From: a virus
Reading direction: 5' to 3' (one strand)
Length of the DNA stretch: 27,774 nucleotides
IMG/VR virus record: IMGVR_UViG_3300033153_002119
Span: 1 to 27,774 of that record
A model generated the notes under the pieces. The model searched no databases and was not told where the DNA came from. It was given only the letters and a program-made list of their open reading frames with translations. Each line of letters starts with the position of its first letter. The stretch's first letter is position 1. Shown one piece after another: positions 1 to 6,195 of this stretch. Both the position numbers and the translations under genes were made by a program.

Positions 1-1
1 A

Positions 2-661
2 GAGGAGACTAAGGTTACTACAGATGTGATACCATTGGTTAAAGGCCAAGTAATCGTAGTACCTTACACACCATTCTCAGAAACTCTTGAAGCATACCTC
101 AACTCTGAGATGCCTGCTAACCTTGTACTAAGTATGGATTACCGTAACCAAAGGATCATGTATTGGAGAAGGGTACTCCAAGAAGCCTTTGAAATTCTGG
201 ATGCAGACCTAAACATAGAATCGGCTTGGCCTACTCTAGTGAACGCTTTAATTGCAAAGTTAGTTGTATATGATGCAATGATGATGGCAGCTAGAGGTAG
301 CTTTATACAATTCATGGGTGGATCCTACCAGGATACTGCATCAGTTAGTGGAGGAGGTGCTGTTAAGAGTGTAGAGACCGGACCAGCTAGGGTCGAGTAT
401 TATGATGCTGCAGCCTCGGCAAAGAGTGCCTTCTCCGCTTCATCAGGACACCCCAGTATGTTCGAAGCTCTTATGGATAGTACTTGTGGGTTAGCAAGCC
501 AGCTACATGTTAAACTTAGTATGTGTCCTGGTAATAAAGTACCCATTGCTCCACAGTACCATCAGAATCCAGATTGGGATTATCCTACCCTGGATGAGAT
601 CACAGACCTTACTTTATTGGGGCAGAGGTTGGACTTCTTGCTGATAATATTATTGTATTAA
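2..661 (+). CDS. Head-tail connector/adaptor protein, 5' end outside window
   Basis: The frame is already open at base 2, so the gene starts upstream; the GTG at 26 is probably an internal Val codon. The 220 visible codons look like a neck adaptor that sits under the portal. There is an alpha-helical stretch (WRRVLQEAFEILDADLN, then WPTLVNALIAKLVVYDAMMM), a Gly-rich loop SVSGGGAVKSVETGPARVEY resembling the 'K-S-x-x-x-G-x-x-x-V-x-Y' loop of gp6-like connectors, and another helix. Its place directly before head-closure and tail-completion genes agrees. The last ~20 codons in this frame (after the PTLDEITD stretch) look non-native, while a well-formed Ig-like domain continues in the -1 frame from about 598. 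A portal- or capsid-associated decoration protein is the alternative. Confidence 0.6.
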   Translation, partial: EETKVTTDVIPLVKGQVIVVPYTPFSETLEAYLNSEMPANLVLSMDYRNQRIMYWRRVLQEAFEILDADLNIESAWPTLVNALIAKLVVYDAMMMAARGSFIQFMGGSYQDTASVSGGGAVKSVETGPARVEYYDAAASAKSAFSASSGHPSMFEALMDSTCGLASQLHVKLSMCPGNKVPIAPQYHQNPDWDYPTLDEITDLTLLGQRLDFLLIILLY

Positions 662-906
662 AATATAGCAAGAGCCCAGACCCAGCTTCTGAGCCAGCCA
701 CTACGGATTTTGCAGTGGCAGGGACTGCCCAAACTATAACAGATATTATATTCTGGGGTAATGATGTTAGGTTGGTTATGAGTGCGGTCTTATTAAATAC
801 AGATACCCTAACTGTAAGCTATACAAAGGGGGCTAACCCTCTTCAGGACACAAGTAAGAAAGAAAGTGTAAACCTGGTAACAGAACCAGTAACGAATAAC
901 ATCTAA
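598..906 (+). CDS. Ig-like (SwmB-type) domain in -1 frame, probable frameshift extension of the adaptor
   Basis: This frame opens after TGA 595-597 and ends at TAA 904-906, overlapping the next ATG. It encodes about 102 residues containing AEVGLLADNIIVLKYSK, TTDFAVAG and a late segment reading DTLTVSYTKGANPLQD. That matches the strand order of bacterial/phage Ig-like repeats (fs.al...dF.V.g......g..v.l.ls......DTvtVsYt...NPlqD). There is no ATG, GTG or TTG in this frame before GTG 715, yet the first strand of the fold (616-714) lies upstream of it, so starting at 715 would delete about a third of the domain. A -1 shift from the adaptor frame within 598-661 would join them. Phage Ig-like domains are known to be appended to structural proteins by frameshifting. 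No canonical slippery heptamer was found here, so a natural or assembly indel is also possible. Confidence 0.55.
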   Translation, partial: DHRPYFIGAEVGLLADNIIVLKYSKSPDPASEPATTDFAVAGTAQTITDIIFWGNDVRLVMSAVLLNTDTLTVSYTKGANPLQDTSKKESVNLVTEPVTNNI

Positions 907-1163
907 TGAAAATAACCTGGGCTAAAATAAGGGACTATGTCTATATACTAACCCTACTAGGAATAGGATGTGGTTGGTATGTTGATCATAGGATTACCAA
1001 GGTTAAGAATGAAATGCATGAGCAGTTGCAGGATGTAAAGATTGAAGCCCAAGCTCAGGAAATTACTAGGTTAAATTTAGTCACTAAAACCCAAGAAGGG
1101 TATGTTCAAGAGAACGCTAATAATATTGATTGGATTGTTCGTATTTTTGTGGTCGAGCCCTAA
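906..1163 (+). CDS. Small membrane-anchored protein with coiled-coil tail (possible i-spanin-like)
   Basis: An 85-residue protein starting at ATG 906, which overlaps the preceding stop (TAATG). Residues 11-26 (YVYILTLLGIGCGWYV) form one membrane segment preceded by basic residues, so an N-in orientation is expected. Residues 28-75 are charged and likely helical/coiled coil. The last ~20 codons overlap the next ORF in another frame. One N-terminal anchor, a periplasmic helix and an overlapping partner recall Rz-type inner-membrane spanins, but the location among neck genes is unusual and no family was recognised. It could equally be an unrelated small virion or membrane protein. Confidence 0.5.
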   Translation: MKITWAKIRDYVYILTLLGIGCGWYVDHRITKVKNEMHEQLQDVKIEAQAQEITRLNLVTKTQEGYVQENANNIDWIVRIFVVEP

Positions 1164-1305
1164 TAATCAGGACCCACCCAAAAAACAAGAACCCCAGGAT
1201 ACTACTCGTATCGTAGTAGAGCGTCATGCTGACAGCCTACATATCCAGCAAAGTATTACAAAGATGAAACTGGATTCTATTTATAATAAAAAGAAACAGA
1301 AGTAA
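1102..1305 (+). CDS. Small secreted or membrane-anchored protein overlapping the previous gene (possible spanin partner)
   Basis: A 67-residue protein whose first 62 bases overlap the end of the upstream membrane protein in the +1 frame; its stop overlaps the next start (TAATG 1303-1307). Residues 5-18 (TLIILIGLFVFLWS) form a signal or anchor segment after a basic N-terminus. A Pro/Gln/Lys-rich linker follows, then a helical C-terminus. The overlapping arrangement resembles Rz/Rz1 spanin pairs, but there is no lipobox cysteine, so a classical outer-membrane lipoprotein o-spanin is not supported. The tight TAATG junction at its end favours real translation. Confidence 0.45.
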   Translation: MFKRTLIILIGLFVFLWSSPNNQDPPKKQEPQDTTRIVVERHADSLHIQQSITKMKLDSIYNKKKQK

Positions 1306-1763
1306 TGTTAACAGCAGCACAGTGGGCATCATATAAGGCAATCATTAACCGGGCATCGGAGAGCTTTAACCAAGACATCGTTATCTGGAGAAGGCAGACT
1401 CGTAATTTCCAAAGGCATGGTGAGGATACTCCTTCAGTACCCGCTACTGAGGATATTAATCTAGATTGCCTGATTGCTTATAATATCTTCAGGACTTGGC
1501 CAATGACCGATGAGACTGTTTCAGGTGCATTAGATAAGGAAAATATCACTATGCTTTTGAATAAGAAATATCTCCTTGATAATGGTTACCTAAATGCCGA
1601 TGGGTTCTTTGAAATCGATCCTGGTGTGGATATCTTTTTCCATCATGGTATTACATACAGGTCCGCAGGGGAAACAGAAGTTGCACAAGCAGGGGATGAT
1701 CCTCTAATGTTCTACATAGTATTAGCCAGAGAAGAAACTCCAACCGGATCAGCTAAGTACTAA
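1305..1763 (+). CDS. Head-closure-like neck protein
   Basis: A 152-residue protein starting at ATG 1305 (overlapping stop) and ending in a TAATG junction with the tail-completion gene. The C-terminal half has DPGVDIFFHHGITYRSAG followed by QAGDDPLMFYIVLARE. This beta-strand pattern, describing a 'request a valid range' OB/beta-barrel type fold with the Gly-Asp-Asp-Pro-Leu turn, is seen in phage head-closure (stopper) proteins. Its role would be to sit below the adaptor ring and receive the completed tail. Assignment rests mainly on gene order (adaptor, closure, completion, terminator, sheath) plus this weak motif. A neck protein of another type remains possible. Confidence 0.45.
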   Translation: MLTAAQWASYKAIINRASESFNQDIVIWRRQTRNFQRHGEDTPSVPATEDINLDCLIAYNIFRTWPMTDETVSGALDKENITMLLNKKYLLDNGYLNADGFFEIDPGVDIFFHHGITYRSAGETEVAQAGDDPLMFYIVLAREETPTGSAKY

Positions 1764-2365
1764 TGGCAATTAAAGGTGCACAACATGGTCTTAGGACTAG
1801 GGGTGGTTATAGTATAGGAATAAAACTTGAAGGGAATTGGTACGCATTCCAAAGTTTAATGGACCGGTTCGGACCTACTGTAATGGCTTTAGCAAAAGCA
1901 TCTCAGAAGGACTTCGCAAAAGAATATAAAAAGAAAGTACAGGGACATATTTCTTCAGGTGGTAAAAGGTTTGGGTACCCCGGTCATAGTCCTAAGTATA
2001 GTTCTTACAAGGGACGTAGGGGTGGAGGTAGCCGGGTATTGGTTTGGAGTGGTACTATGAGAAACTCAGTAACGGTAATGGATCTCCCTAAAGGTAGGGT
2101 TGGAGTTGGAATCCCAAGAGACATATCCAGAGAGAGGTACCCAAGAGAAACAGGAGATTTACTTACAGTAAGTGAGTATGCTAATATATTAGAACATGGA
2201 ACCTTCGGAGGGCTAAGAGTCCCAGCAAGGCCAGTCTTCGGAGATACCTTTAAGAAAAGCACAGGAGAAGGGGGTATGGGTGGAATGAAAGGCCTACATA
2301 AACACATGTCAAAGGGAATAGCTCTTGGGTTAAGAGCTCAAGGTATTAATATAACAAAGATATAA
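1763..2365 (+). CDS. Tail completion protein, HK97 gp10-like / virion morphogenesis family
   Basis: A 200-residue basic protein overlapping both neighbours by TAATG. Residues ~137-159 (SEYANILEHG..., then VPARPVFGDT) carry the hallmark of the HK97-gp10 / Mu-gpG type family: Y-A-x-x-x-E-H-G-T followed by a V-P-A-R-P-(V/F) turn and a final helix. The N-terminal helix (MALAKASQKDFAKEYKKKVQ) and the central Gly/Arg-rich segment ending in LVWSGTMRNSVTV (the 'L-x-x-[TS]-G-x-[ML]-x-x-S' element) also fit. This protein helps finish the tail top and join it to the head. Position two genes before the sheath agrees. Confidence in the family is good; the exact structural role is inferred. Confidence 0.75.
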   Translation: MAIKGAQHGLRTRGGYSIGIKLEGNWYAFQSLMDRFGPTVMALAKASQKDFAKEYKKKVQGHISSGGKRFGYPGHSPKYSSYKGRRGGGSRVLVWSGTMRNSVTVMDLPKGRVGVGIPRDISRERYPRETGDLLTVSEYANILEHGTFGGLRVPARPVFGDTFKKSTGEGGMGGMKGLHKHMSKGIALGLRAQGINITKI

Positions 2366-3072
2366 TGTCAGCAACAGCACTAACAGATATACAAGAACTC
2401 ATAGAACGCAGCTTATTCCATGCAGTGCGTCAGGAGGTCGTAGATAAAGGTTACTTACCAGATGTATCTGATGATGTAACTTACACTGATGACCAAGCTG
2501 GGTGGGATCAATGGGAAGCAGACATAACTACTATCGTTGCTGGTCTGGGTTTTGCTATCGAAGTATTTAATGCAGGTAGTAATGAGGCTAAGGGAATTAA
2601 GAAAGTCCCCAGGATAGTTATAGAGACCGGGAACTTCTTACCTGGAGCATTGGGTGGTGATCCACGTAGATTCTTCGTAGATGGTGGATCAGATTACCAA
2701 GCTAAAGTAACCCCTCCTCAGACCACGGACTTCTACTTAAATTTCTGTCTAGTATCTAATACTGCTGCTCAGGCCAGAATTCTTAATGCAATTTTAGCAT
2801 TGGCTATACCACGTAGGGGTTACATACCATGGTGGACTGATGGTACTAAAACCTTTTTTGCAAGGTACTTAAATTATTATAATCGTACAGATACTGACGA
2901 AGGTATTATAGAACATGTGTATGCATACGAGATTCCAGATGCTTGGGATCATGAAGATATTGAAGTCATTGCATCTGTTGCCAAGATCAATGAGATTACT
3001 CTGAACACCAATTTGCAGAAGTATATGGATAGGACCTGGGGTCATGATACAACACCTCTGATCGTAACTTAA
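2365..3072 (+). CDS. Probable tail terminator protein
   Basis: A 235-residue protein starting in a TAATG overlap with the tail-completion gene and followed by a 61-base gap before the sheath. The centre (KKVPRIVIETGNFLPGALGG and TDFYLNFCLVSNTAAQARIL, then LALAIPRRGYIPWW) looks like a compact alpha/beta neck protein, with a strand carrying the substrate edge and a helix 'A-R-x-L-x-A-x-L'. In myovirus gene order the ORF just before the sheath is usually the terminator (T4 gp15 / Mu gp37 position), which caps the tube and sheath. No catalytic or diagnostic motif is visible, so the call is positional. Confidence 0.5.
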   Translation: MSATALTDIQELIERSLFHAVRQEVVDKGYLPDVSDDVTYTDDQAGWDQWEADITTIVAGLGFAIEVFNAGSNEAKGIKKVPRIVIETGNFLPGALGGDPRRFFVDGGSDYQAKVTPPQTTDFYLNFCLVSNTAAQARILNAILALAIPRRGYIPWWTDGTKTFFARYLNYYNRTDTDEGIIEHVYAYEIPDAWDHEDIEVIASVAKINEITLNTNLQKYMDRTWGHDTTPLIVT

Positions 3073-3133
3073 GTACAATACTGCTAATTTATATACATAT
3101 AAGCAAAGTTTAAAACCATAAAATTTTATAGTT
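3073..3133 (+). promoter_or_regulatory. AT-rich leader of the sheath-tube unit with a 12-bp palindrome
   Basis: The first non-coding gap in the window. It is strongly AT-rich and contains the perfect palindrome ATAAAATTTTAT at 3118-3129, four bases before the sheath ATG. No Shine-Dalgarno sequence is visible. A promoter for the abundant sheath and tube transcripts would fit here, but no clear -35/-10 or Bacteroidota TAnnTTTG element was found. Confidence 0.35.
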
Positions 3134-4660
3134 ATGCCAGATGCAGCTAAAGTTCAATTCAACGTAAAGAATTTTACACCTGGGGTTTCAACACCTGCAC
3201 CAGGGATCTTTTACGTCATAGGGCCTACTAAGCGTGGTCCAGTGGAGCAGCCAATATTGGCGGTTTCTCTTATTAACAACTGGCCCCAATTCGAAAGGAT
3301 CTTTGGAGGTCTCATGGAAACTTCAGATTTTCCATATCTCTGTAAGCGGGCTTTTGCCAGGGGTGCTACTCTTAGGATATCTAGAGTAGATGCCGCTGCA
3401 ACTCCAGCTGTACTTGCTACGGCTAAGACTATTCCGAATGCGGATGGAGTACCAGTTAATATGTTCTCAGTAGTACCTAAATATAAGGGGGTTGATTATA
3501 ACAACTTCTCAATCACGATTGAGGCTGCATCCAATGGCCAAACCAATGCTTGGAATATGACCTTGACACATGGCCTTGAGTCTGAGTTAAGTGAATTCTA
3601 TGAAAACATTCCTGCATTTATTGCCACCACTGCCGATGGCCAAACATGCCTTGATGAGGTAAAGGCAATGTCTCAGAACTTTGATTTCACTTATCTGGAT
3701 GCCTCTGCCGCAGTTCTTCTGATTCCCGAAGCTGCTGTTGCTTCTGCCTTCACTGGTGGAGTAGATCCTGCCGGGTATGTTGCTGGGGATTACACTGCTG
3801 CCATGCCTACCTTTGATGGAGTAGATGACGGGCTTATCATGGCTGTCCCAGAACAAGATGATGATGCAATTAATTCCGCTGGTATTACTTATGCTGCTGC
3901 AAGGCAAGATATCGTATTCTTTGCCCACTTACCAAACTCACTTATCACAGCAGCTACTCTTGCTACGGAGAGAACGACAGTGGCAAGCAATTCCAAACAT
4001 GGAGCCTTCTATGGAGGAGGAATTAAGATTAGGGAAGAGAGAACGCTTCTGGAAAAGCAAATGTCTGAGATGGGGGATGTACTGGGAGTAGCTGCTTATG
4101 TTCACCAGCAATTTGGGGAATGGTATTCACTGGCCGGTCAAACAAAGGGTAATGTACCCGATGCCATTGGGGTAGTAAATAACTTCGGTACTCCTGCTGG
4201 ATTTGCAGATCTTAACCTGCTGGCTAACTCCCAGATTAATATGATGGTTCAGAAGAACAACATCGTACAGATCTCCGGTAACTTCTCAGCTCAGTATGAA
4301 AACAACCAGGAGAAATACCTGAACGTTGTATTCCTGGTTCTCTGGATGAAGAAGACATTGAAGCCTATCCTGGAATCATATTTGGAAGAACCCAATGATC
4401 CGATCACCTTCCAAAAAATATATTACCATCTCAAGCCTTACCTTGATAAACTGGCTTCACCAGCATATCGTGCTATTTACAAGTACGAATATTATGGAGA
4501 TCAGGAGGCAAGCACTATCGATGATCTTCAGGTCAATGATCCGGTAGATGTACAGAATGGTAAGTACAAGATTAATCTTAAGATATGGCCTATCCCATCT
4601 CTACAGGAATTAACTTTTAACCTGATGCTCGTACAGGGTGAAGGAGTATACATCGACTAA
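3134..4660 (+). CDS. Contractile tail sheath protein
   Basis: 508 residues, a normal length for a sheath subunit. The N-terminus (GVSTPAPGIFYVIGPTKRGP, then SLINNWPQFERIFGGL) has the classic sheath start: a Pro-Gly handshake arm followed by 'f-x-G-x-x-x-x-G-P' and a segment aligning the subunit to 'W-x-x-F-x-x-x-F-G'. The C-terminal ~150 residues contain NVVFLVLWMKKTLKPILESY and the closing strand IWPIPSLQELTFNLML, matching the conserved inner C-terminal domain that contacts the tube and ends in a beta arm. The tube gene follows 22 bases later. Sheath subunits polymerise around the tube and contract at infection to drive the tube through the envelope. Confidence 0.9.
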   Translation: MPDAAKVQFNVKNFTPGVSTPAPGIFYVIGPTKRGPVEQPILAVSLINNWPQFERIFGGLMETSDFPYLCKRAFARGATLRISRVDAAATPAVLATAKTIPNADGVPVNMFSVVPKYKGVDYNNFSITIEAASNGQTNAWNMTLTHGLESELSEFYENIPAFIATTADGQTCLDEVKAMSQNFDFTYLDASAAVLLIPEAAVASAFTGGVDPAGYVAGDYTAAMPTFDGVDDGLIMAVPEQDDDAINSAGITYAAARQDIVFFAHLPNSLITAATLATERTTVASNSKHGAFYGGGIKIREERTLLEKQMSEMGDVLGVAAYVHQQFGEWYSLAGQTKGNVPDAIGVVNNFGTPAGFADLNLLANSQINMMVQKNNIVQISGNFSAQYENNQEKYLNVVFLVLWMKKTLKPILESYLEEPNDPITFQKIYYHLKPYLDKLASPAYRAIYKYEYYGDQEASTIDDLQVNDPVDVQNGKYKINLKIWPIPSLQELTFNLMLVQGEGVYID

Positions 4661-4682
4661 TTAACATTATAAAATCTATAAA

Positions 4683-5144
4683 ATGGCTAAGTTTGCAAAC
4701 CCACGGAAAAAATTTAATTTTTCCATACAGATCAGCCCCGACCCGATTAACCCTTTCATGTTTCAGAAGGTTAACTTGCCGGATGCAGAGATTGAACAAG
4801 TGGCCCACGGAGATACCAATCATGATATCAAAACAGCTGGTAGGGTAACATACGGAAATATCGTATGTGAGAAGCTCTTACCTTCTGACCAAGGCGATGC
4901 CTATATGTGGTCATGGTTCGATACCTGCCAGAGTGCAGTCCTCGGAGGTGGAGCCCCTCCTGCAATCTACAAGAAGGTTATTACCATTGTAGAGATGGCA
5001 GAGGATGGAGCCACTATCCTTAATACCTGGGTAGCAGAAGGAGTATGGCCTTCTTCATTACCAGGACATGAGCTTGATCGTCAGGCCTCTGACAACACAA
5101 TTGAAAACGTAGAGTTCGCAGTAGACAAGCTCACGAAGATTTAA
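4683..5144 (+). CDS. Tail tube protein (T4 gp19-like)
   Basis: 153 residues, typical for the tube subunit. It starts with a strand FNFSIQISPDPINPFMFQKV and the 'sGl-x-x-E-x-x-E-y-x-x-G' equivalent (LPDAEIEQVAHGDTNH). A middle helix follows, then the C-terminal signature WVAEGVWPSSLPGHEL with IENVEFAVDKL, equivalent to 'W-x-x-x-x-a-W-P-x-k-l-x-g-x-d-L ... v-x-i-E-x-v-e-f-a-x-e' in gp19 and Pvc1-type tubes. It stacks as hexamer rings inside the sheath. The start codon lies 22 bases after the sheath stop with no Shine-Dalgarno; a Rho-independent terminator follows directly. Confidence 0.88.
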   Translation: MAKFANPRKKFNFSIQISPDPINPFMFQKVNLPDAEIEQVAHGDTNHDIKTAGRVTYGNIVCEKLLPSDQGDAYMWSWFDTCQSAVLGGGAPPAIYKKVITIVEMAEDGATILNTWVAEGVWPSSLPGHELDRQASDNTIENVEFAVDKLTKI

Positions 5145-5172
5145 CTTCTCTCGGTTTTAGTCCATAGCTCTT

Positions 5173-5206
5173 AAAAGGGTTCTAGCAATTGTTGGAATCC
5201 TTTTTT
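5173..5206 (+). terminator. Rho-independent terminator after the tube gene
   Basis: AAAAGGGTTCT (5173-5183) pairs with GGAATCCTTTT (5194-5204) over 11 base pairs including two G-U wobbles, with a 10-base loop. The 3' arm merges into a six-T tract at 5201-5206. It lies 29 bases after the tube stop, so it separates the highly needed sheath and tube from the chaperone and tape-measure genes. Confidence 0.75.
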
Positions 5207-5254
5207 GTAGATAGGCTAGATCAGAGAAGTACTATTACTAATAAATTATAAGCT
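5207..5254 (+). promoter_or_regulatory. AT-rich leader before the tail assembly chaperone
   Basis: 48 bases between the terminator and ATG 5255, ending in AATAAATTATAAGCTATG. There is no Shine-Dalgarno. The same AGCTATG start context recurs at 22556 and 25725. Since a terminator lies just upstream, either read-through or a promoter in this stretch is required; no promoter hexamers could be assigned. Confidence 0.3.
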
Positions 5255-6049
5255 ATGAAAAACCTTGAGAAGTTAACAGATGCTTATGGTGAAGTACAAA
5301 AACTGATAACACCATCAGGTCACGAAGTAACCATAAGAATGCAAACCGGGGAGGACGATGATGTCATCTCTAATGCTAAGGGAGCCATGGATGGCACCTC
5401 TTCAAACAAGTTTATTGCTAGTATAGTTATTGATACCGACATTACTGAGAACCGTAAGATGAACCTGGATAATGCCAGGGACTTAAAGCTTTGCGATAAG
5501 TATTTCATAATGGTTGCCAGTAGAATTTTCTCCATCGGACAACACCTTAAATTCGTATATAAATGGAATGACGTAGGTGAACAACCTTATGAAGAAGATC
5601 TTGGGTTATATATCTGGGATTACTTTAATGAAGCAGAACCCTTTCCAGAATTGGGTCACGAGGAATATTTCCCATATAGAATACCCCCACATAAAGGTGG
5701 TAAAGAAACTACTAGGGTTGTAAAACTTAGTACTGGTAAAATGCTTAGGTATAAATATTTAACCGGGCATGGTGAAAAGTATTTAATGAATTTGCCAGAA
5801 GAAAAACACACAGTCAACGCTGGTATCATAGCCAGAGGGTTAGAACAGGAAATGGGTAAAGACAAATGGGTAAAGGTCTCAACATTTAAAACCTTTACTC
5901 CACGGGAAATGATGGATATCAGGAAGGACATCGATGAGATGGATCCAGCAATTGACTTGGTAACAGAATTAGAACACCCGGAATCAGGAGCAGTGGTCCC
6001 TTATCCAGTAGTGGGGTCACCTGATTTTTTCTTTCCACGGGAGATATAG
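5255..6049 (+). CDS. Tail assembly chaperone, short zero-frame product
   Basis: 264 residues between tube and tape measure, the standard position of the tail assembly chaperone (lambda gpG, Mu gp41). Residues ~18-30 (ITPSGHEVTIRMQTGEDDD) and ~150-175 (VKLSTGKMLRYKYLTGHGEK) show two 'L-x-S-G-x-x-[VL]-x-[YI]-[RK]-x-[LM]-T-G-x-[DEG]' elements. The C-terminus ends in SPDFFFPREI, the 'FFFP' ending shared with gp26/TAC-like proteins of myoviruses. Stop is TAG 6047. The protein would coat the tape measure during tube assembly and is normally absent from virions. A -1 frameshift near codon 259 makes a longer form of about 313 residues. Confidence 0.75.
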   Translation: MKNLEKLTDAYGEVQKLITPSGHEVTIRMQTGEDDDVISNAKGAMDGTSSNKFIASIVIDTDITENRKMNLDNARDLKLCDKYFIMVASRIFSIGQHLKFVYKWNDVGEQPYEEDLGLYIWDYFNEAEPFPELGHEEYFPYRIPPHKGGKETTRVVKLSTGKMLRYKYLTGHGEKYLMNLPEEKHTVNAGIIARGLEQEMGKDKWVKVSTFKTFTPREMMDIRKDIDEMDPAIDLVTELEHPESGAVVPYPVVGSPDFFFPREI

Positions 6050-6067
6050 AAGGAGAATACTTCCGTG
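6025..6067 (+). promoter_or_regulatory. Programmed -1 ribosomal frameshift signal
   Basis: The heptamer T TTT TTC occupies 6025-6031 with TTT (6026-6028) and TTC (6029-6031) as zero-frame codons, i.e. the canonical X XXY YYZ pattern. Four bases later an 8-bp stem can form: CACGGGAG (6036-6043) with CTTCCGTG (6060-6067), one G-U pair, 16-base loop. The -1 frame opens at 6025, immediately after TGA 6022-6024, and the zero-frame stop is at 6047, so the slippery site lies inside the only overlap between the frames. Confidence 0.85.
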
Positions 6068-6195
6068 TCTCTCAGTACAATCTGGCCTTCAGCTTTTCTG
6101 AATACATAAAATTCACAGTCAGACGTCGTAAAAGATTCATTGCCCTATGTGATGAATACGAAGTAGAGATGGAGAAACTCAAAAAGAAAAAATAA
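6025..6195 (+). CDS. Tail assembly chaperone C-terminal extension (-1 frame, gpT-like)
   Basis: A -1 frame ORF entered at the slippery site; from codon 6031 it adds 54 residues (LSTGDIEGEYFRVSQYNLAF, then SFSEYIKFTVRRRKRFIALC, ending in a Lys run). It has no ATG, GTG or TTG before the internal Met at 6169, so independent initiation is not plausible. Its stop TAA 6193-6195 overlaps the tape-measure ATG 6195. The acidic-aromatic start followed by a basic helix resembles the T-type extensions (lambda GT, Mu gp41-42) that bind the tube subunit and bring it to the tape-measure complex. Fusion product: 259 shared codons plus 54. Confidence 0.8.
   Translation, partial: FFLSTGDIEGEYFRVSQYNLAFSFSEYIKFTVRRRKRFIALCDEYEVEMEKLKKKK

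Noticed and set aside
715-906. Independent 63-codon gene starting at GTG 715
   Set aside because: The start would cut off the first strands of the Ig-like domain, which continues upstream in the same frame to 598; no initiation signal lies before 715.
6039-6073. H-type pseudoknot after the slippery site (loop GGAGA 6052-6056 with TCTCT 6068-6072)
   Set aside because: The second stem would directly abut the 3' arm of the first with no linker to cross an 8-bp stem, so it is sterically unlikely; only the simple stem-loop is claimed.
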